NCBI GenBank assembly: GCA_023442945.1
Contig: JAEZWW010000031.1
Span: 1 to 28,682 of the forward strand
DNA: 28,682 bases
Direction: 5' to 3'
Source of the DNA: Pseudomonadota bacterium
GTDB taxonomy: Bacteria > Pseudomonadota > Gammaproteobacteria > Burkholderiales > Burkholderiaceae_C
Position numbers and translations under genes: made by a program
The notes under the pieces: model-generated
Seen by the model: the letters and a program-made list of their open reading frames with translations, nothing else
Told to the model about the DNA's origin: nothing
The model's database searches: none
Part shown: piece after piece, positions 7,613-15,655 of the stretch
Layout: each line of letters begins with the position of its first letter
How positions within the stretch are numbered: the first letter of the stretch is position 1

Positions 7613-8767
7613 ATGAAGTTAGCGCATCACGTTCGTTCCATGGCCACGCTGGCCGTGGCCGTTGGTCTCGCAACGGCGGCCATGGCGCAGGTCAAGGTAG
7701 GGGTGGTGTCGTCTGCCACCGGTCCGACAGCGCTGGTGGGTATTCCGCAAAAGAACACCGTACCGCTGCTGCCCAAGCAGGTAGGCGGCCTGAGCATCGA
7801 GTACATCGCGCTGGACGACGCCAGCGATCCCACCACGTCGGTCACTGCGGTGCGCAAGCTGATCTCCGAAAACAACGTCGACGCGATCATCGGCCCGTCA
7901 GGCTCGCCGAACGCCATGGGCGCGATCCAGTTCGTGGCTGACGCGGGCGTGCCGCTGCTGGCGCCGGTCGGCACGGCGGCCGTGGTTCTGCCGATGGACG
8001 ACAAGAAGAAATGGGTGTTCAAGACGACGCAGAACGACGACATCATCGCGGAGGCCCTGGTTGATCACATGGTGAAGACAGGGGTGAAGACGCTCGGCTT
8101 CATCGGGCTTGCCGATCCGTACGGCGAGAACTGGTACAAGGTCGTGAGCGGCTTGGCGGCCAAGCACAACATCCGCATCGTGGCCAGCGAGCGGTTTCAG
8201 CGCTCGGACACGTCGGTAACGGGCCAGGGCCTCAAGCTGGTGGGCGCCAAGCCCGATGCCGTGCTGATCGCCGCGCCCGGTGGCCCTTCGGTGCTGCCGC
8301 AGGTCACGATCGCGGACCAGGGCTACGCTGGCAAGGTGTACCAGACCCATGGCGCGGCCCTGCCGGATTTCCTGAAGCTGGGGGGCAAGAAGGTGGAAGG
8401 CACCATTCTTGCCGCAAGTCTGATGCTGGTCCTGCCTGAAATTGCCGACGGTAACCCGTCCAAAAAGATGGCTGCCGACTACATCGCCGCCTACGAAAAG
8501 CTGAACGGCAACAAGCCCGCCACCTTCGGCGCCAACGTGTACGACGCGGGTCTTCTTTTGCAGCGCGCGATCCCGCTCGCGGCCAAGGCAGGCAAGCCAG
8601 GGACCAAGGAATTTCGTACAGCTTTGCGCGATGCGCTCGAACAGACCAAGGAGTTGGTGGCCACGCAGGGCGTCTACAACATGACGCCGCAGGACCACAG
8701 TGGGTTTGATCAGCGAGGCCGTGAGCTCATCACGGTGAAAAACGGACAATTCGTCCTGTTGAAATAA
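7613..8767 (+). CDS. Periplasmic substrate-binding protein, branched-chain amino acid/aromatic acid ABC type (LivJ-like)
   Basis: This 384-residue protein has a signal peptide of about 26 residues ending TAAMAQ, then KVGVVSSATGPTALVG and the repeated Rossmann lobes of the type I periplasmic binding fold (Peripla_BP_6). AAGGAG lies upstream of the ATG. It sits 50 bases after the SDR and appears to close the first operon. No permease or ATPase is in the window, so it either works with a transporter encoded elsewhere or serves as an extra receptor. Proteins of this family near aromatic degradation genes commonly bind aromatic acids, so an indolic or benzoic acid ligand is plausible but unproven. 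Confidence 0.9.
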   Translation: MKLAHHVRSMATLAVAVGLATAAMAQVKVGVVSSATGPTALVGIPQKNTVPLLPKQVGGLSIEYIALDDASDPTTSVTAVRKLISENNVDAIIGPSGSPNAMGAIQFVADAGVPLLAPVGTAAVVLPMDDKKKWVFKTTQNDDIIAEALVDHMVKTGVKTLGFIGLADPYGENWYKVVSGLAAKHNIRIVASERFQRSDTSVTGQGLKLVGAKPDAVLIAAPGGPSVLPQVTIADQGYAGKVYQTHGAALPDFLKLGGKKVEGTILAASLMLVLPEIADGNPSKKMAADYIAAYEKLNGNKPATFGANVYDAGLLLQRAIPLAAKAGKPGTKEFRTALRDALEQTKELVATQGVYNMTPQDHSGFDQRGRELITVKNGQFVLLK

Positions 8768-8855
8768 CGCGAGTCCTCCCGACGCAGGCCCGTTCGGCGC
8801 GCACGTTCGGTCGTCGATTCCGCGCCATGGGCAGGCGCATGTTTGCGCGGCCTGA

Positions 8856-8884
8856 CTGGCGTGCCGCTTATGCGCGAACGCCAG
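8856..8884. other. Inverted repeat downstream of the binding-protein gene (possible weak terminator)
   Basis: CTGGCGT at 8856-8862 pairs perfectly with ACGCCAG at 8878-8884 around a 15-base loop, and flanking GGCC/GGCC could extend the pairing after a bulge. It lies between operons 1 and 2. There is no T-run, so it is not a canonical intrinsic terminator. Confidence 0.3.
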
Positions 8885-8893
8885 GCCAAGCGC

Positions 8894-8912
8894 CAACAGG
8901 AAAATCCTGTTG
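8894..8912. promoter_or_regulatory. Perfect 19-base palindrome at the -35 region of the second operon
   Basis: CAACAGGA (8894-8901) and TCCTGTTG (8905-8912) are perfect inverted arms separated by AAA. The right arm overlaps the first bases of the TTGACA -35 box. This geometry suits a transcription factor site distinct from the AT-rich palindrome downstream. It could also form a short RNA hairpin, but it has no T-run after it. Confidence 0.55.
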
Positions 8913-8937
8913 ACAGCACATAGTTCATATCTAAAAT
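8910..8937 (+). promoter_or_regulatory. Sigma70-type promoter of the monooxygenase operon
   Basis: A perfect TTGACA (-35) lies at 8910-8915 and TAAAAT (-10) at 8932-8937, with a 16-base spacer. Initiation would be expected about seven bases after the -10, at roughly 8943-8946. This coincides with the ATG of the downstream gene, so the transcript may be nearly or fully leaderless. It is the clearest promoter in the window. Confidence 0.65.
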
Positions 8938-8951
8938 ATCTAGATATGAAC
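8923..8951. promoter_or_regulatory. Long palindrome over the -10 box and start codon; probable MarR operator
   Basis: GTTCATATCT (8923-8932) and AGATATGAAC (8942-8951) are perfect 10-base inverted arms with a 9-base spacer. Nested inside is the self-complementary ATATCTAGATAT at 8936-8947. The site covers the -10 element, the predicted start of transcription and the ATG at 8946, so a bound repressor would block transcription. A MarR-family gene is the second gene of the operon, which suggests autoregulation relieved by an aromatic ligand or aryl-CoA. Confidence 0.65.
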
Positions 8952-11330
8952 ATTGTCTGCATCGGCGGTGGGCCCGCCGGCCTGTACTTTGCACTGCTGA
9001 TGAAGCAGCACAACCCCTCGCACGACATCACCGTCGTCGAGCGCAACAAGCCGTACGACACGTTCGGCTGGGGCGTCGTTTTCTCCGACGCCACCATGGA
9101 CAACATGCGTGCCTGGGATGCGGTCACCGCGGCCGAGATCGAACAGGCCTTCAACCACTGGGACGACATCGAGTTGCACTTCAAGGGTGAAGTGATCCGC
9201 TCGGGGGGCCACGGCTTCGTCGGCATCGGCCGAAAAAAGCTGCTCAACATCCTGCAGGAGCGCTGCGAGCAACTGGGCGTCAAGCTGGTGTTCGAGACCG
9301 ACGTCGAGTCCGACGCGCAGTACCCCGACGCCGACCTGATCATCGCCAGCGACGGCATCAACTCCAAGCTGCGCACGCTGCACCAGGATGTGTTCAAGCC
9401 CGAGCTGGTGGTGCGCCCCAACCGCTTCATCTGGCTGGGCACGCACAAGCTGTACGATGCCTTCACCTTCCTGTTCGAACAGACCGAGCACGGCTGGTTT
9501 CAGGCCCACGTCTACAAGTTCGACGAGAACACCACCACCTTCATCGTCGAATGCCCGGAGCATGTCTGGCTGGCCCACGGCCTGGATAAGGCCACGCAGG
9601 ATGACTCCATCGCCTTCTGTGAAAAGGTCTTTGCCGACAACCTGCAGGGCGCCAAGCTGATGACCAACGCGCGTCACCTGCGCGGTTCGGCCTGGCTCAA
9701 CTTCACGCGCGTGAAGTGCGATCAATGGTGGTTGCGCAACGACCACGGCAGCCACGTCGTCCTGATGGGCGACGCGGTGCACACGGCGCACTTCGCCATC
9801 GGCTCGGGCACCAAGCTGGCGATCGAAGACGCGATCGAGCTCACCCGCTTGTTCAAGGAAATGGGCGACGCCCCTGAGCACATCGGAGACGTGCTCACCC
9901 GCTACCAGGAAGTGCGCAGCGTTGAGGCGCTCAAGCTGCAGAACGCCGCCTGGAACGCCATGGAATGGTTTGAAGTCTGCGGCGAGCGCTACTGCAACAC
10001 CATGGATGCGCCGCAGTTCATGTACAGCATGCTCACGCGCAGCCAGCGCATCAGCCATGAAAACCTGCGTCTGCGCGACGCCGCCTGGCTGGAAGGATAC
10101 GAGCGCTGGATCGCCGAACGCGACGGCCTGACGGTAGACGCCGCCAGCCACCCGCCGCCGCCCATGCTCACGCCCTTCGCGGTGCGCGGCCTCACGCTCA
10201 AAAACCGCATCGTCGTCTCGCCGATGGCGCAGTACAAGGCGGTCGATGGCGTGGTGGGGGACTGGCACATGGTGCACCTGGGCGCACGCGCCGTTGGTGG
10301 CGCGGCGATGGTCATGGTGGAGATGACCTCGCCCACCATGGCGCTGGGCTACGACGGCCGCATCACCCCTGGCTGCCCTGCACTGGAAAACGACGCGCAG
10401 CAAGCGGCGTTCAAACGCATCGTCGACTTCGTGCATGCCCAGAGCGACGCCAAGATCGGCCTGCAGCTGGGCCACAGCGGGCCTAAGGGTTCGACCCAAC
10501 TCGGCTGGCAAGAAATGGACGAGCCCCTGCCCAGTGGCAACTGGCCGCTGGCGGCCGCCAGCGCCGTGCGCTACGGGGAACAGAACCAGGTGCCGACGGC
10601 AATCACCCGTGCCGAGATGGACGCGCTGCGCGACGCCTTCGTGGCGTCCACGCGCCGTGCCGACGCCGCCGGCTTCGACTGGCTGGAACTCCACTGCGCG
10701 CACGGCTACCTGCTCGCGTCTTTCATCAGCCCACTGACCAACCAGCGCACCGACGAATACGGTGGGGCGCTGGAAAACCGTTGCCGCTACCCGCTGGAAG
10801 TCTTCCGCGCCATGCGTGCCGCATGGCCGGCCGACAAGCCAATGAGCGTGCGCATCTCGGCCCACGACTGGGCGCCGGGTGGCAACACGCCGGCCGACGC
10901 GCTGGAAATTGCGCGCCTGTTCAAGGCGGCCGGCTGCGACGTGATTGACGTGTCCTCGGGCCAGACCACGCGCGATGCCCGCCCGGTCTACGGCCGCATG
11001 TACCAGACCCCGTTCGCCGACCGCATCCGCAACGAAGCCGGCATCGCCACCATGGCCGTGGGCGCCATTTCGGAGGCCGACCACGCCAACAGCATCATCG
11101 CCGCCGGCCGCGCCGACCTGTGTGCCGTCGGCCGTCCGCACCTGGCCGACCCGGCCTGGACGCTGCACGAAACGGCCAAGCTGCAGTCGCAGGCCATTCA
11201 CTGGCCAGAGCCCTACCTGAGCGGGCGCGACCAGATGTACCGCGAGCTGGCCCGCCAAAAATCCATCGCCGACGCGGCCGACAAAGAGCTGAACGACTTC
11301 AAGGCCGAAGCGCGCCGCGTGGTGTCCTGA
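8946..11330 (+). CDS. Bifunctional FAD monooxygenase/FMN old-yellow-enzyme fusion, 2-aminobenzoyl-CoA monooxygenase/reductase type
   Basis: This 794-residue protein has two flavin domains. The first half is an aromatic-hydroxylase fold with the FAD loop GGGPAG at 7-12 and the second FAD motif GDAVHTAHFAIGSGTKLAIED near 276-296. From about residue 405 it is an old-yellow-enzyme barrel (LTPFAVRGLTLKNRIVVSPM, LHCAHGYLLASFISPLTNQRTDEYGG). The architecture and size match the Azoarcus enzyme that hydroxylates and reduces 2-aminobenzoyl-CoA to a non-aromatic cyclohexenone-CoA. Database names for relatives also include bifunctional salicylyl-CoA 5-hydroxylase/oxidoreductase. The CoA ligase and beta-oxidation-like genes downstream support the anthranilate role. 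I chose ATG 8946 over an upstream TTG at 8910, because the TTG is part of the -35 box. Confidence 0.88.
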   Translation: MNIVCIGGGPAGLYFALLMKQHNPSHDITVVERNKPYDTFGWGVVFSDATMDNMRAWDAVTAAEIEQAFNHWDDIELHFKGEVIRSGGHGFVGIGRKKLLNILQERCEQLGVKLVFETDVESDAQYPDADLIIASDGINSKLRTLHQDVFKPELVVRPNRFIWLGTHKLYDAFTFLFEQTEHGWFQAHVYKFDENTTTFIVECPEHVWLAHGLDKATQDDSIAFCEKVFADNLQGAKLMTNARHLRGSAWLNFTRVKCDQWWLRNDHGSHVVLMGDAVHTAHFAIGSGTKLAIEDAIELTRLFKEMGDAPEHIGDVLTRYQEVRSVEALKLQNAAWNAMEWFEVCGERYCNTMDAPQFMYSMLTRSQRISHENLRLRDAAWLEGYERWIAERDGLTVDAASHPPPPMLTPFAVRGLTLKNRIVVSPMAQYKAVDGVVGDWHMVHLGARAVGGAAMVMVEMTSPTMALGYDGRITPGCPALENDAQQAAFKRIVDFVHAQSDAKIGLQLGHSGPKGSTQLGWQEMDEPLPSGNWPLAAASAVRYGEQNQVPTAITRAEMDALRDAFVASTRRADAAGFDWLELHCAHGYLLASFISPLTNQRTDEYGGALENRCRYPLEVFRAMRAAWPADKPMSVRISAHDWAPGGNTPADALEIARLFKAAGCDVIDVSSGQTTRDARPVYGRMYQTPFADRIRNEAGIATMAVGAISEADHANSIIAAGRADLCAVGRPHLADPAWTLHETAKLQSQAIHWPEPYLSGRDQMYRELARQKSIADAADKELNDFKAEARRVVS

Positions 11331-11331
11331 C

Positions 11332-11796
11332 ATGGACCTCGAAGCCCGCGCCCACGCCGAACACCCGGAGGAACTGCGCCTCTGGCTGCGGCTGCTGACC
11401 TGCACGCAGCTGATCGAAAAGCAGATCCGCAGCGACCTGCGCGAGCAGTTCGACACCTCCCTGCCGCGCTTCGACCTGATGGCGCAGCTGGAGCGCGCGC
11501 CGCAAGGCCTGCGCATGAACGAGCTGTCGCGCCGCATGATGGTGACCGGCGGCAACGTCACCGGCATCACCGACCAGTTGGAAGGCGAAGGCATGGTGGA
11601 ACGCTTGGTGGTCGAAGGCGACCGCCGCGCCTACCGCGTGCGCCTCACGCCCAAGGGCCGGCGCCAATTCAGCGCCATGGCGCAGGCGCACGAAGACTGG
11701 ATCGTCCACGCCTTCTCGGCCTTGTCGCCCGAAGATATCGACGCCATGCATGGGCTGCTTGGCAAGGTCAAGGAACACTTTCAGGAACCCGCATGA
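11332..11796 (+). CDS. MarR-family transcriptional regulator
   Basis: This 154-residue protein has the MarR winged helix: LRMNELSRRMMVTGGNVTGITDQLEGEGMVERL as helix-turn-helix at about 59-91, followed by the wing with DRRAYRVRLTPKGR. It starts one base after the monooxygenase stop and overlaps the crotonase start by four bases, so it is embedded in the operon. It probably binds the palindrome at 8923-8951 and represses its own operon. MarR proteins of aromatic operons are usually released by the substrate or its CoA thioester; which one is unknown here. Confidence 0.92.
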   Translation: MDLEARAHAEHPEELRLWLRLLTCTQLIEKQIRSDLREQFDTSLPRFDLMAQLERAPQGLRMNELSRRMMVTGGNVTGITDQLEGEGMVERLVVEGDRRAYRVRLTPKGRRQFSAMAQAHEDWIVHAFSALSPEDIDAMHGLLGKVKEHFQEPA

Positions 11797-12650
11797 AACA
11801 CTACATCGGCAGCAGCAACCCTATGCGCCCGCAGTTCGATGCGCACGCCCCGTATAAGGCCCAGCACTTCAGCTGGTCGTGCAGCGACGACGGTGTCGGC
11901 ACCGTCATGCTCAACCGGCCCGAGCGCAAGAACCCGCTGACCTTCGACAGCTACGGCGAGATGCGCGACCTGTTCAACGGCCTGCGCTACGCCACCGACG
12001 TGAAGACCATCGTGGTCACCGGCGCCGGCGGCAACTTCTCGTCCGGCGGCGACGTGCACGACATCATCGGCCCGCTGACCAAGATGACCATGCCCGAGCT
12101 GCTGGAGTTCACCCGCATGACGGGCGACCTGGTGAAGGCCATGCGCAACTGCCCGCAGCCCGTCATCGGTGCCATCGACGGCATCTGCGCCGGCGCAGGC
12201 GCCATGATGGCCCTGGCCTGCGACATGCGTTATGGCACCGAAGGCACCAAGACGGCCTTCCTGTTCACCCGCGTCGGCCTGGCCGGCGCCGACATGGGCG
12301 CTTGCGCCTTGCTGCCGCGCGTGATCGGCCAAGGCCGCGCCAGCGAACTCCTGTTCACCGGCCGCGCCATGACGGCGAGCGAAGGCCTGGCCTGGGGCTT
12401 CTTCAATGCGCTGCACGCCCCCGCTGAGTTGGTGGAAAAAGCGCAGGCCATGGCGCGCGAGCTGGCCGCCGGCCCGACCTTTGCTCACGGCATGACCAAG
12501 ACCATGCTGAGCCAGGAATGGGCGATGACCATCGACCAGGCGATCGAAGCCGAGGCGCAGGCCCAGGCCATCTGCATGCAGACGCAGGACTTCCGCCGCG
12601 CCTACGAAGCCTTCGTGGCCAAACAAAAACCGGTGTTCGGGGGCGACTGA
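11793..12650 (+). CDS. Crotonase-fold enzyme (enoyl-CoA hydratase/isomerase family) with atypical active site
   Basis: This 285-residue protein has both oxyanion-hole segments of the crotonase family: NFSSGGDVHDI (81-91) and GICAGAGAMMALACD (130-144). By eye, the two glutamates that catalyse hydration in classical enoyl-CoA hydratase are missing. The first position is Met138, and the second falls at Arg160/Val161. Asp167 in GADMGACALLPRVIG is the nearest acidic residue. This suggests isomerase, hydrolase or ring-opening chemistry on the alicyclic CoA ester rather than simple hydration. It overlaps both neighbours (ATGA upstream, TGATG downstream) and belongs to the dearomatisation operon. The fold is certain; the reaction is not. 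Confidence 0.88.
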   Translation: MKHYIGSSNPMRPQFDAHAPYKAQHFSWSCSDDGVGTVMLNRPERKNPLTFDSYGEMRDLFNGLRYATDVKTIVVTGAGGNFSSGGDVHDIIGPLTKMTMPELLEFTRMTGDLVKAMRNCPQPVIGAIDGICAGAGAMMALACDMRYGTEGTKTAFLFTRVGLAGADMGACALLPRVIGQGRASELLFTGRAMTASEGLAWGFFNALHAPAELVEKAQAMARELAAGPTFAHGMTKTMLSQEWAMTIDQAIEAEAQAQAICMQTQDFRRAYEAFVAKQKPVFGGD

Positions 12651-13876
12651 TGAGCGCCGGCGTCATGCAAGCCACGGCCCTGGTGCCGTCCGGCGCGCAC
12701 CTTGCGCTGCCGTTTTTCGACGCGGCGCACCGCGACATCGCCGCGCGCCTGCCCGACTGGGCCAACGCGCAGCGCGTTGACGAAGCCGACGACCGCGCCG
12801 CCTGCCGCGACTGGGTCAAGCGCCTGGGCGACGGCGGCTGGTTGCGCTACGGCGTGGCGGCCGCGCACGGCGGTGCGTTGGATCAACTGGATTCGCGCGC
12901 GCTGGTGGTGCTGCGCGAGACGCTGGCGTTCTACTCGCCCCTGGCCGATTTCGCCTTCGCCATGCAAGGCCTGGGCAGCGGCGCCATTTCGCTCGGCGGC
13001 ACGCCGGCGCAGCAGTCCGCCTACCTGCCGGCGGTGGCCAGCGGGCAAAAGATTGCGGCCTTCGCGCTGTCCGAGCCAGACGCTGGGTCCGACGTGGCTG
13101 CTATGCAAACGGTAGCTGCTTGCGCAGATTCCTCTAAGGCCACAGGCCAAAATGATGAAAATTCCGCGGGCTGGCGCCTGAACGGCACCAAGACCTGGAT
13201 CAGCAACGGCGGCATCGCCGACTTCTACTGCGTCTTCGCCAAGACCGACCCGCAGGCCGGCGCACGCGGCATCACCGCCTTCATCGTCGACAAGGGCGCG
13301 CCGGGTCTGGACGACAGCGCCCACATCCACGTGATGGCGCCGCACCCGTTGGCCACGCTGCGTCTGACGGACTGCCAGGTGTCGGGCGATGCGCCGCTGG
13401 GTGAGGTCAACGGCGGCTTCAAGCTGGCGATGCAGACGCTGGACATCTTCCGCGCCAGCGTGGCCGGCGCCGCGCTCGGCATGGCGCGCCGCGCGCTGGC
13501 CGAGGCGATCGACCACGCGCGCCAACGCAAGATGTTCGGCCAGACGCTCGCGGACTTCCAACTGACGCAGGCCAAGCTGGGCGAGATGGCCGCGCTGATC
13601 GACGCCGGCGCGCTGCTGACCTACCGCGCTGCCTGGATGCGCGACACCGGCCACGGCACGATGAAGGAGCGCAGCGTGGCCGCCGCCATGGCCAAGATGA
13701 CCGCCACGGAAAACGCGCAGCGTGTGATCGACATGGCGCTGCAGATGCACGGCGGCCTGGGTGTGCAGGTGGGCACCAAGGTTGAATCGCTGTACCGCGA
13801 TATCCGATCGCTGCGCATTTACGAAGGCGCGACAGAAGTGCAGCAGCTGATCATCGGCAAAGCGGTGTTGACATGA
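12650..13876 (+). CDS. Acyl-CoA dehydrogenase
   Basis: This 408-residue flavoenzyme has the acyl-CoA dehydrogenase signatures FALSEPDAGSDVAAM (138-152) and GTKTWISNGG, and a C-terminal YEGATEVQQLIIGKAV containing the expected catalytic Glu. It should introduce a double bond next to a CoA thioester, using electron-transferring flavoprotein. ATG 12650 overlaps the crotonase stop. Residues about 151-172, between the DVAAM segment and GWRLNGTKTW, form an extra loop (with VAACADSSKATGQNDENSAG) that coincides exactly with a copy of the interspersed repeat. The repeat has thus been absorbed in frame. In the anthranilate route it would act on the reduced ring CoA ester. Confidence 0.92.
   Translation: MSAGVMQATALVPSGAHLALPFFDAAHRDIAARLPDWANAQRVDEADDRAACRDWVKRLGDGGWLRYGVAAAHGGALDQLDSRALVVLRETLAFYSPLADFAFAMQGLGSGAISLGGTPAQQSAYLPAVASGQKIAAFALSEPDAGSDVAAMQTVAACADSSKATGQNDENSAGWRLNGTKTWISNGGIADFYCVFAKTDPQAGARGITAFIVDKGAPGLDDSAHIHVMAPHPLATLRLTDCQVSGDAPLGEVNGGFKLAMQTLDIFRASVAGAALGMARRALAEAIDHARQRKMFGQTLADFQLTQAKLGEMAALIDAGALLTYRAAWMRDTGHGTMKERSVAAAMAKMTATENAQRVIDMALQMHGGLGVQVGTKVESLYRDIRSLRIYEGATEVQQLIIGKAVLT
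13100..13164 (+). repeat. Interspersed Comamonadaceae-type repeat, copy A (inside acyl-CoA dehydrogenase)
   Basis: The copy starts GCTATG, followed after 8 bases by AGCTGCTTGCGC and then a variable tail of about 39 bases ending in an A/T-rich stretch. The 14-base distance from GCTAT to AGCTGC is the same in all four copies in this window. It adds about 20 residues to the encoded enzyme without breaking the frame. Confidence 0.7.
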
Positions 13877-14029
13877 CCCCCCTGTGCCGCTTCGCGTCTT
13901 CCCCCCTGGAAGGGGGGACAGCGCCAGACGCCGGCGCGGGTCCGGCGTCGGCGCTTGCTGGCGCGGGCAGTGCCTCCCGCTGTTCTTGTGCCCTTTCCCG
14001 AGCGCGGCACCTTTTCACCAGGAACTGAC
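13877..14029. repeat. GC-rich intergenic palindromic repeat between dehydrogenase and CoA ligase
   Basis: This gap in an otherwise overlapping operon contains two strong inverted repeats: six C and six G around TGGAA (13901-13917), and ACGCCGG/CCGGCGT (13928-13934, 13942-13948) around a 7-base loop. I recall similar C-run plus GCGCCAG segments as common intergenic repeats in Acidovorax and relatives. The RNA could form stable hairpins that tune expression of the downstream ligase; no T-run follows, so full termination is unlikely. Confidence 0.5.
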
Positions 14030-15655
14030 ATGACCACGCCCAGCGCCCAGACCGACCGCTTTGTGCACGACCGGCTTCCGCCGCGCGCGCAGTGGCCCGA
14101 GTTCCGTTACGACCTGCCCGAGCTGCAGATTCCCGACCAGGTCAACCTCGTACAGCGCCTGCTGGACGGCGCGGCCGACAAGGGCTGGGCCGACCGGCCC
14201 ATGTTGCGCTCGCCCAGCGTCAGCTTCACCTACGCCCAGGCGCGCGAGCGGGTCGACCGCATCGCGCACTACCTGGTGAATGAACTGAAGCTGGTGCCGG
14301 GCAACCGGGTCTTGCTGCGCGGCGGCAATTCGATCGGCATGGCGCTGTCTTGGCTGGCCGTGGTCAAGGCCGGGCTGATCGCGGTGGCCACCATGCCGCT
14401 GCTGCGCGCGCCAGAGCTCGCGAAGGTCATTGAAAAGGGCGAGCCCGTAGCGGCGATTTGCGACGCCAAGCTGCTGGACGAATTGCTGGCCGCGCAGAAG
14501 CAGCACCCCGACGTCCTGCGGCATGTGCTGAAGTTCAACGCGCCGGGCGACGACCAGGATCTCGGTGCGCTGGTCGCGAGCCAGCCGGCCGAGTTCACCG
14601 CCTGTCCCACCGCCGCGGACGACGTCGCTCTGCTGGCGTTCACCAGCGGCACGACCGGCAGTCCGAAGGCGGCGGTGCACACCCACCGCGACGTGCTGGC
14701 CGCTTGCGAAGCCTGGCCGCGCCATGTGCTCAAGACCACGCCGGAGGACGTCGTCACCGGCTCGCCGCCACTGGCCTTCACCTTCGGCCTGGGCGGCTTG
14801 CTGCTGTTCCCGATGTGGGCCGGCGCCAGCATCTACTACCCCGACACCGGGTACAGCCCGGAAACCATGGTGCGCCAGATGCGCGAGCACGGCGTCACCA
14901 CCTGCTACACCTCGCCCACCTTCTACCGCCAGCTGGCGCCGCACGCCAAGGCCATCGGCATTCCCAGCCTGCGCACCTGCGTCAGCGCGGGCGAGGCACT
15001 GCCCGACGCCACGCGCCAGCTGTGGAAGGAAGCCAGCGGTATCGAGATGCTGGACGGCATTGGCGCGACCGAGATGTTCCACATCTTCATCTCCTCAGCC
15101 GGTGCGGACGTTCGACGCGGTGCTATCGGAAAGGTAGTGCCAGGCTACCAGGCCAAGGTGGTGGGCGAGGACGGCGCCGAGCTGCCGCGCGGCCAGATCG
15201 GCAAACTGGCCGTGATCGGCCCCACCGGTTGCCGCTACATGCAGGACCCGCGCCAGACCACGTACGTGCAGGACGGCTGGAACCGTCCAGGCGACGCCTT
15301 CACGCAGGACGAAGACGGCTACTTCCACTACCAGGCGCGCGACGACGACATGATCATCACGTCCGGCTACAACGTCGGTGGGCCGGAGGTGGAAGACTGC
15401 CTGATGGCGCACCCGGCCGTGGCCGAATGCGGCGTGGTTGGCAAGCCCGACGACGAGCGCGGCATGATCATCAAGGCCGTGGTCGTGCTCAAGCCCGGCC
15501 ACACGGGCGACGCCGCCATGGCCAAGGCCCTGCAGGACTACGTCAAGCAGACGATCGCCCCTTACAAGTACCCACGTGAAGTGGAGTTCGTTACCGCGCT
15601 GCCGCGCACCGAAACCGGCAAGCTGCAGCGCTTCAAGCTGAGGCAGAACGCATGA
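14030..15655 (+). CDS. Benzoate/2-aminobenzoate-type CoA ligase
   Basis: This 541-residue AMP-forming ligase carries FTSGTTGSPK at 204-213, GIGATEMFHIF, a DDDMIITSGYNVGGPEVE hinge and the catalytic lysine near 531 in ETGKLQRFKL. The start is supported by family length and by AGGA upstream. The pattern fits the benzoate-CoA ligase group, which includes the 2-aminobenzoate-CoA ligase that supplies the monooxygenase/reductase encoded at the head of the operon. I therefore infer that it activates anthranilate. It is a different ligase type from the one in operon 1, consistent with two separate CoA activations, one before and one after side-chain loss. Benzoate or salicylate remain possible substrates. 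Confidence 0.9.
   Translation: MTTPSAQTDRFVHDRLPPRAQWPEFRYDLPELQIPDQVNLVQRLLDGAADKGWADRPMLRSPSVSFTYAQARERVDRIAHYLVNELKLVPGNRVLLRGGNSIGMALSWLAVVKAGLIAVATMPLLRAPELAKVIEKGEPVAAICDAKLLDELLAAQKQHPDVLRHVLKFNAPGDDQDLGALVASQPAEFTACPTAADDVALLAFTSGTTGSPKAAVHTHRDVLAACEAWPRHVLKTTPEDVVTGSPPLAFTFGLGGLLLFPMWAGASIYYPDTGYSPETMVRQMREHGVTTCYTSPTFYRQLAPHAKAIGIPSLRTCVSAGEALPDATRQLWKEASGIEMLDGIGATEMFHIFISSAGADVRRGAIGKVVPGYQAKVVGEDGAELPRGQIGKLAVIGPTGCRYMQDPRQTTYVQDGWNRPGDAFTQDEDGYFHYQARDDDMIITSGYNVGGPEVEDCLMAHPAVAECGVVGKPDDERGMIIKAVVVLKPGHTGDAAMAKALQDYVKQTIAPYKYPREVEFVTALPRTETGKLQRFKLRQNA

Noticed and set aside
8910..8945. TTG start extending the monooxygenase by 12 residues
   Set aside because: The TTG is part of the -35 box, the added residues precede the conserved MNIVCIGGGPAG start, and no ribosome binding site supports it.
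8940..11594. 884-codon minus-strand open frame
   Set aside because: It is antisense to the monooxygenase/reductase fusion, which has unambiguous flavin motifs. The minus-strand translation has no recognisable domain.
13901..13917. C6/G6 hairpin as an intrinsic terminator
   Set aside because: No T-run follows and the downstream ligase is needed for the same pathway; I list it as a repeat instead.
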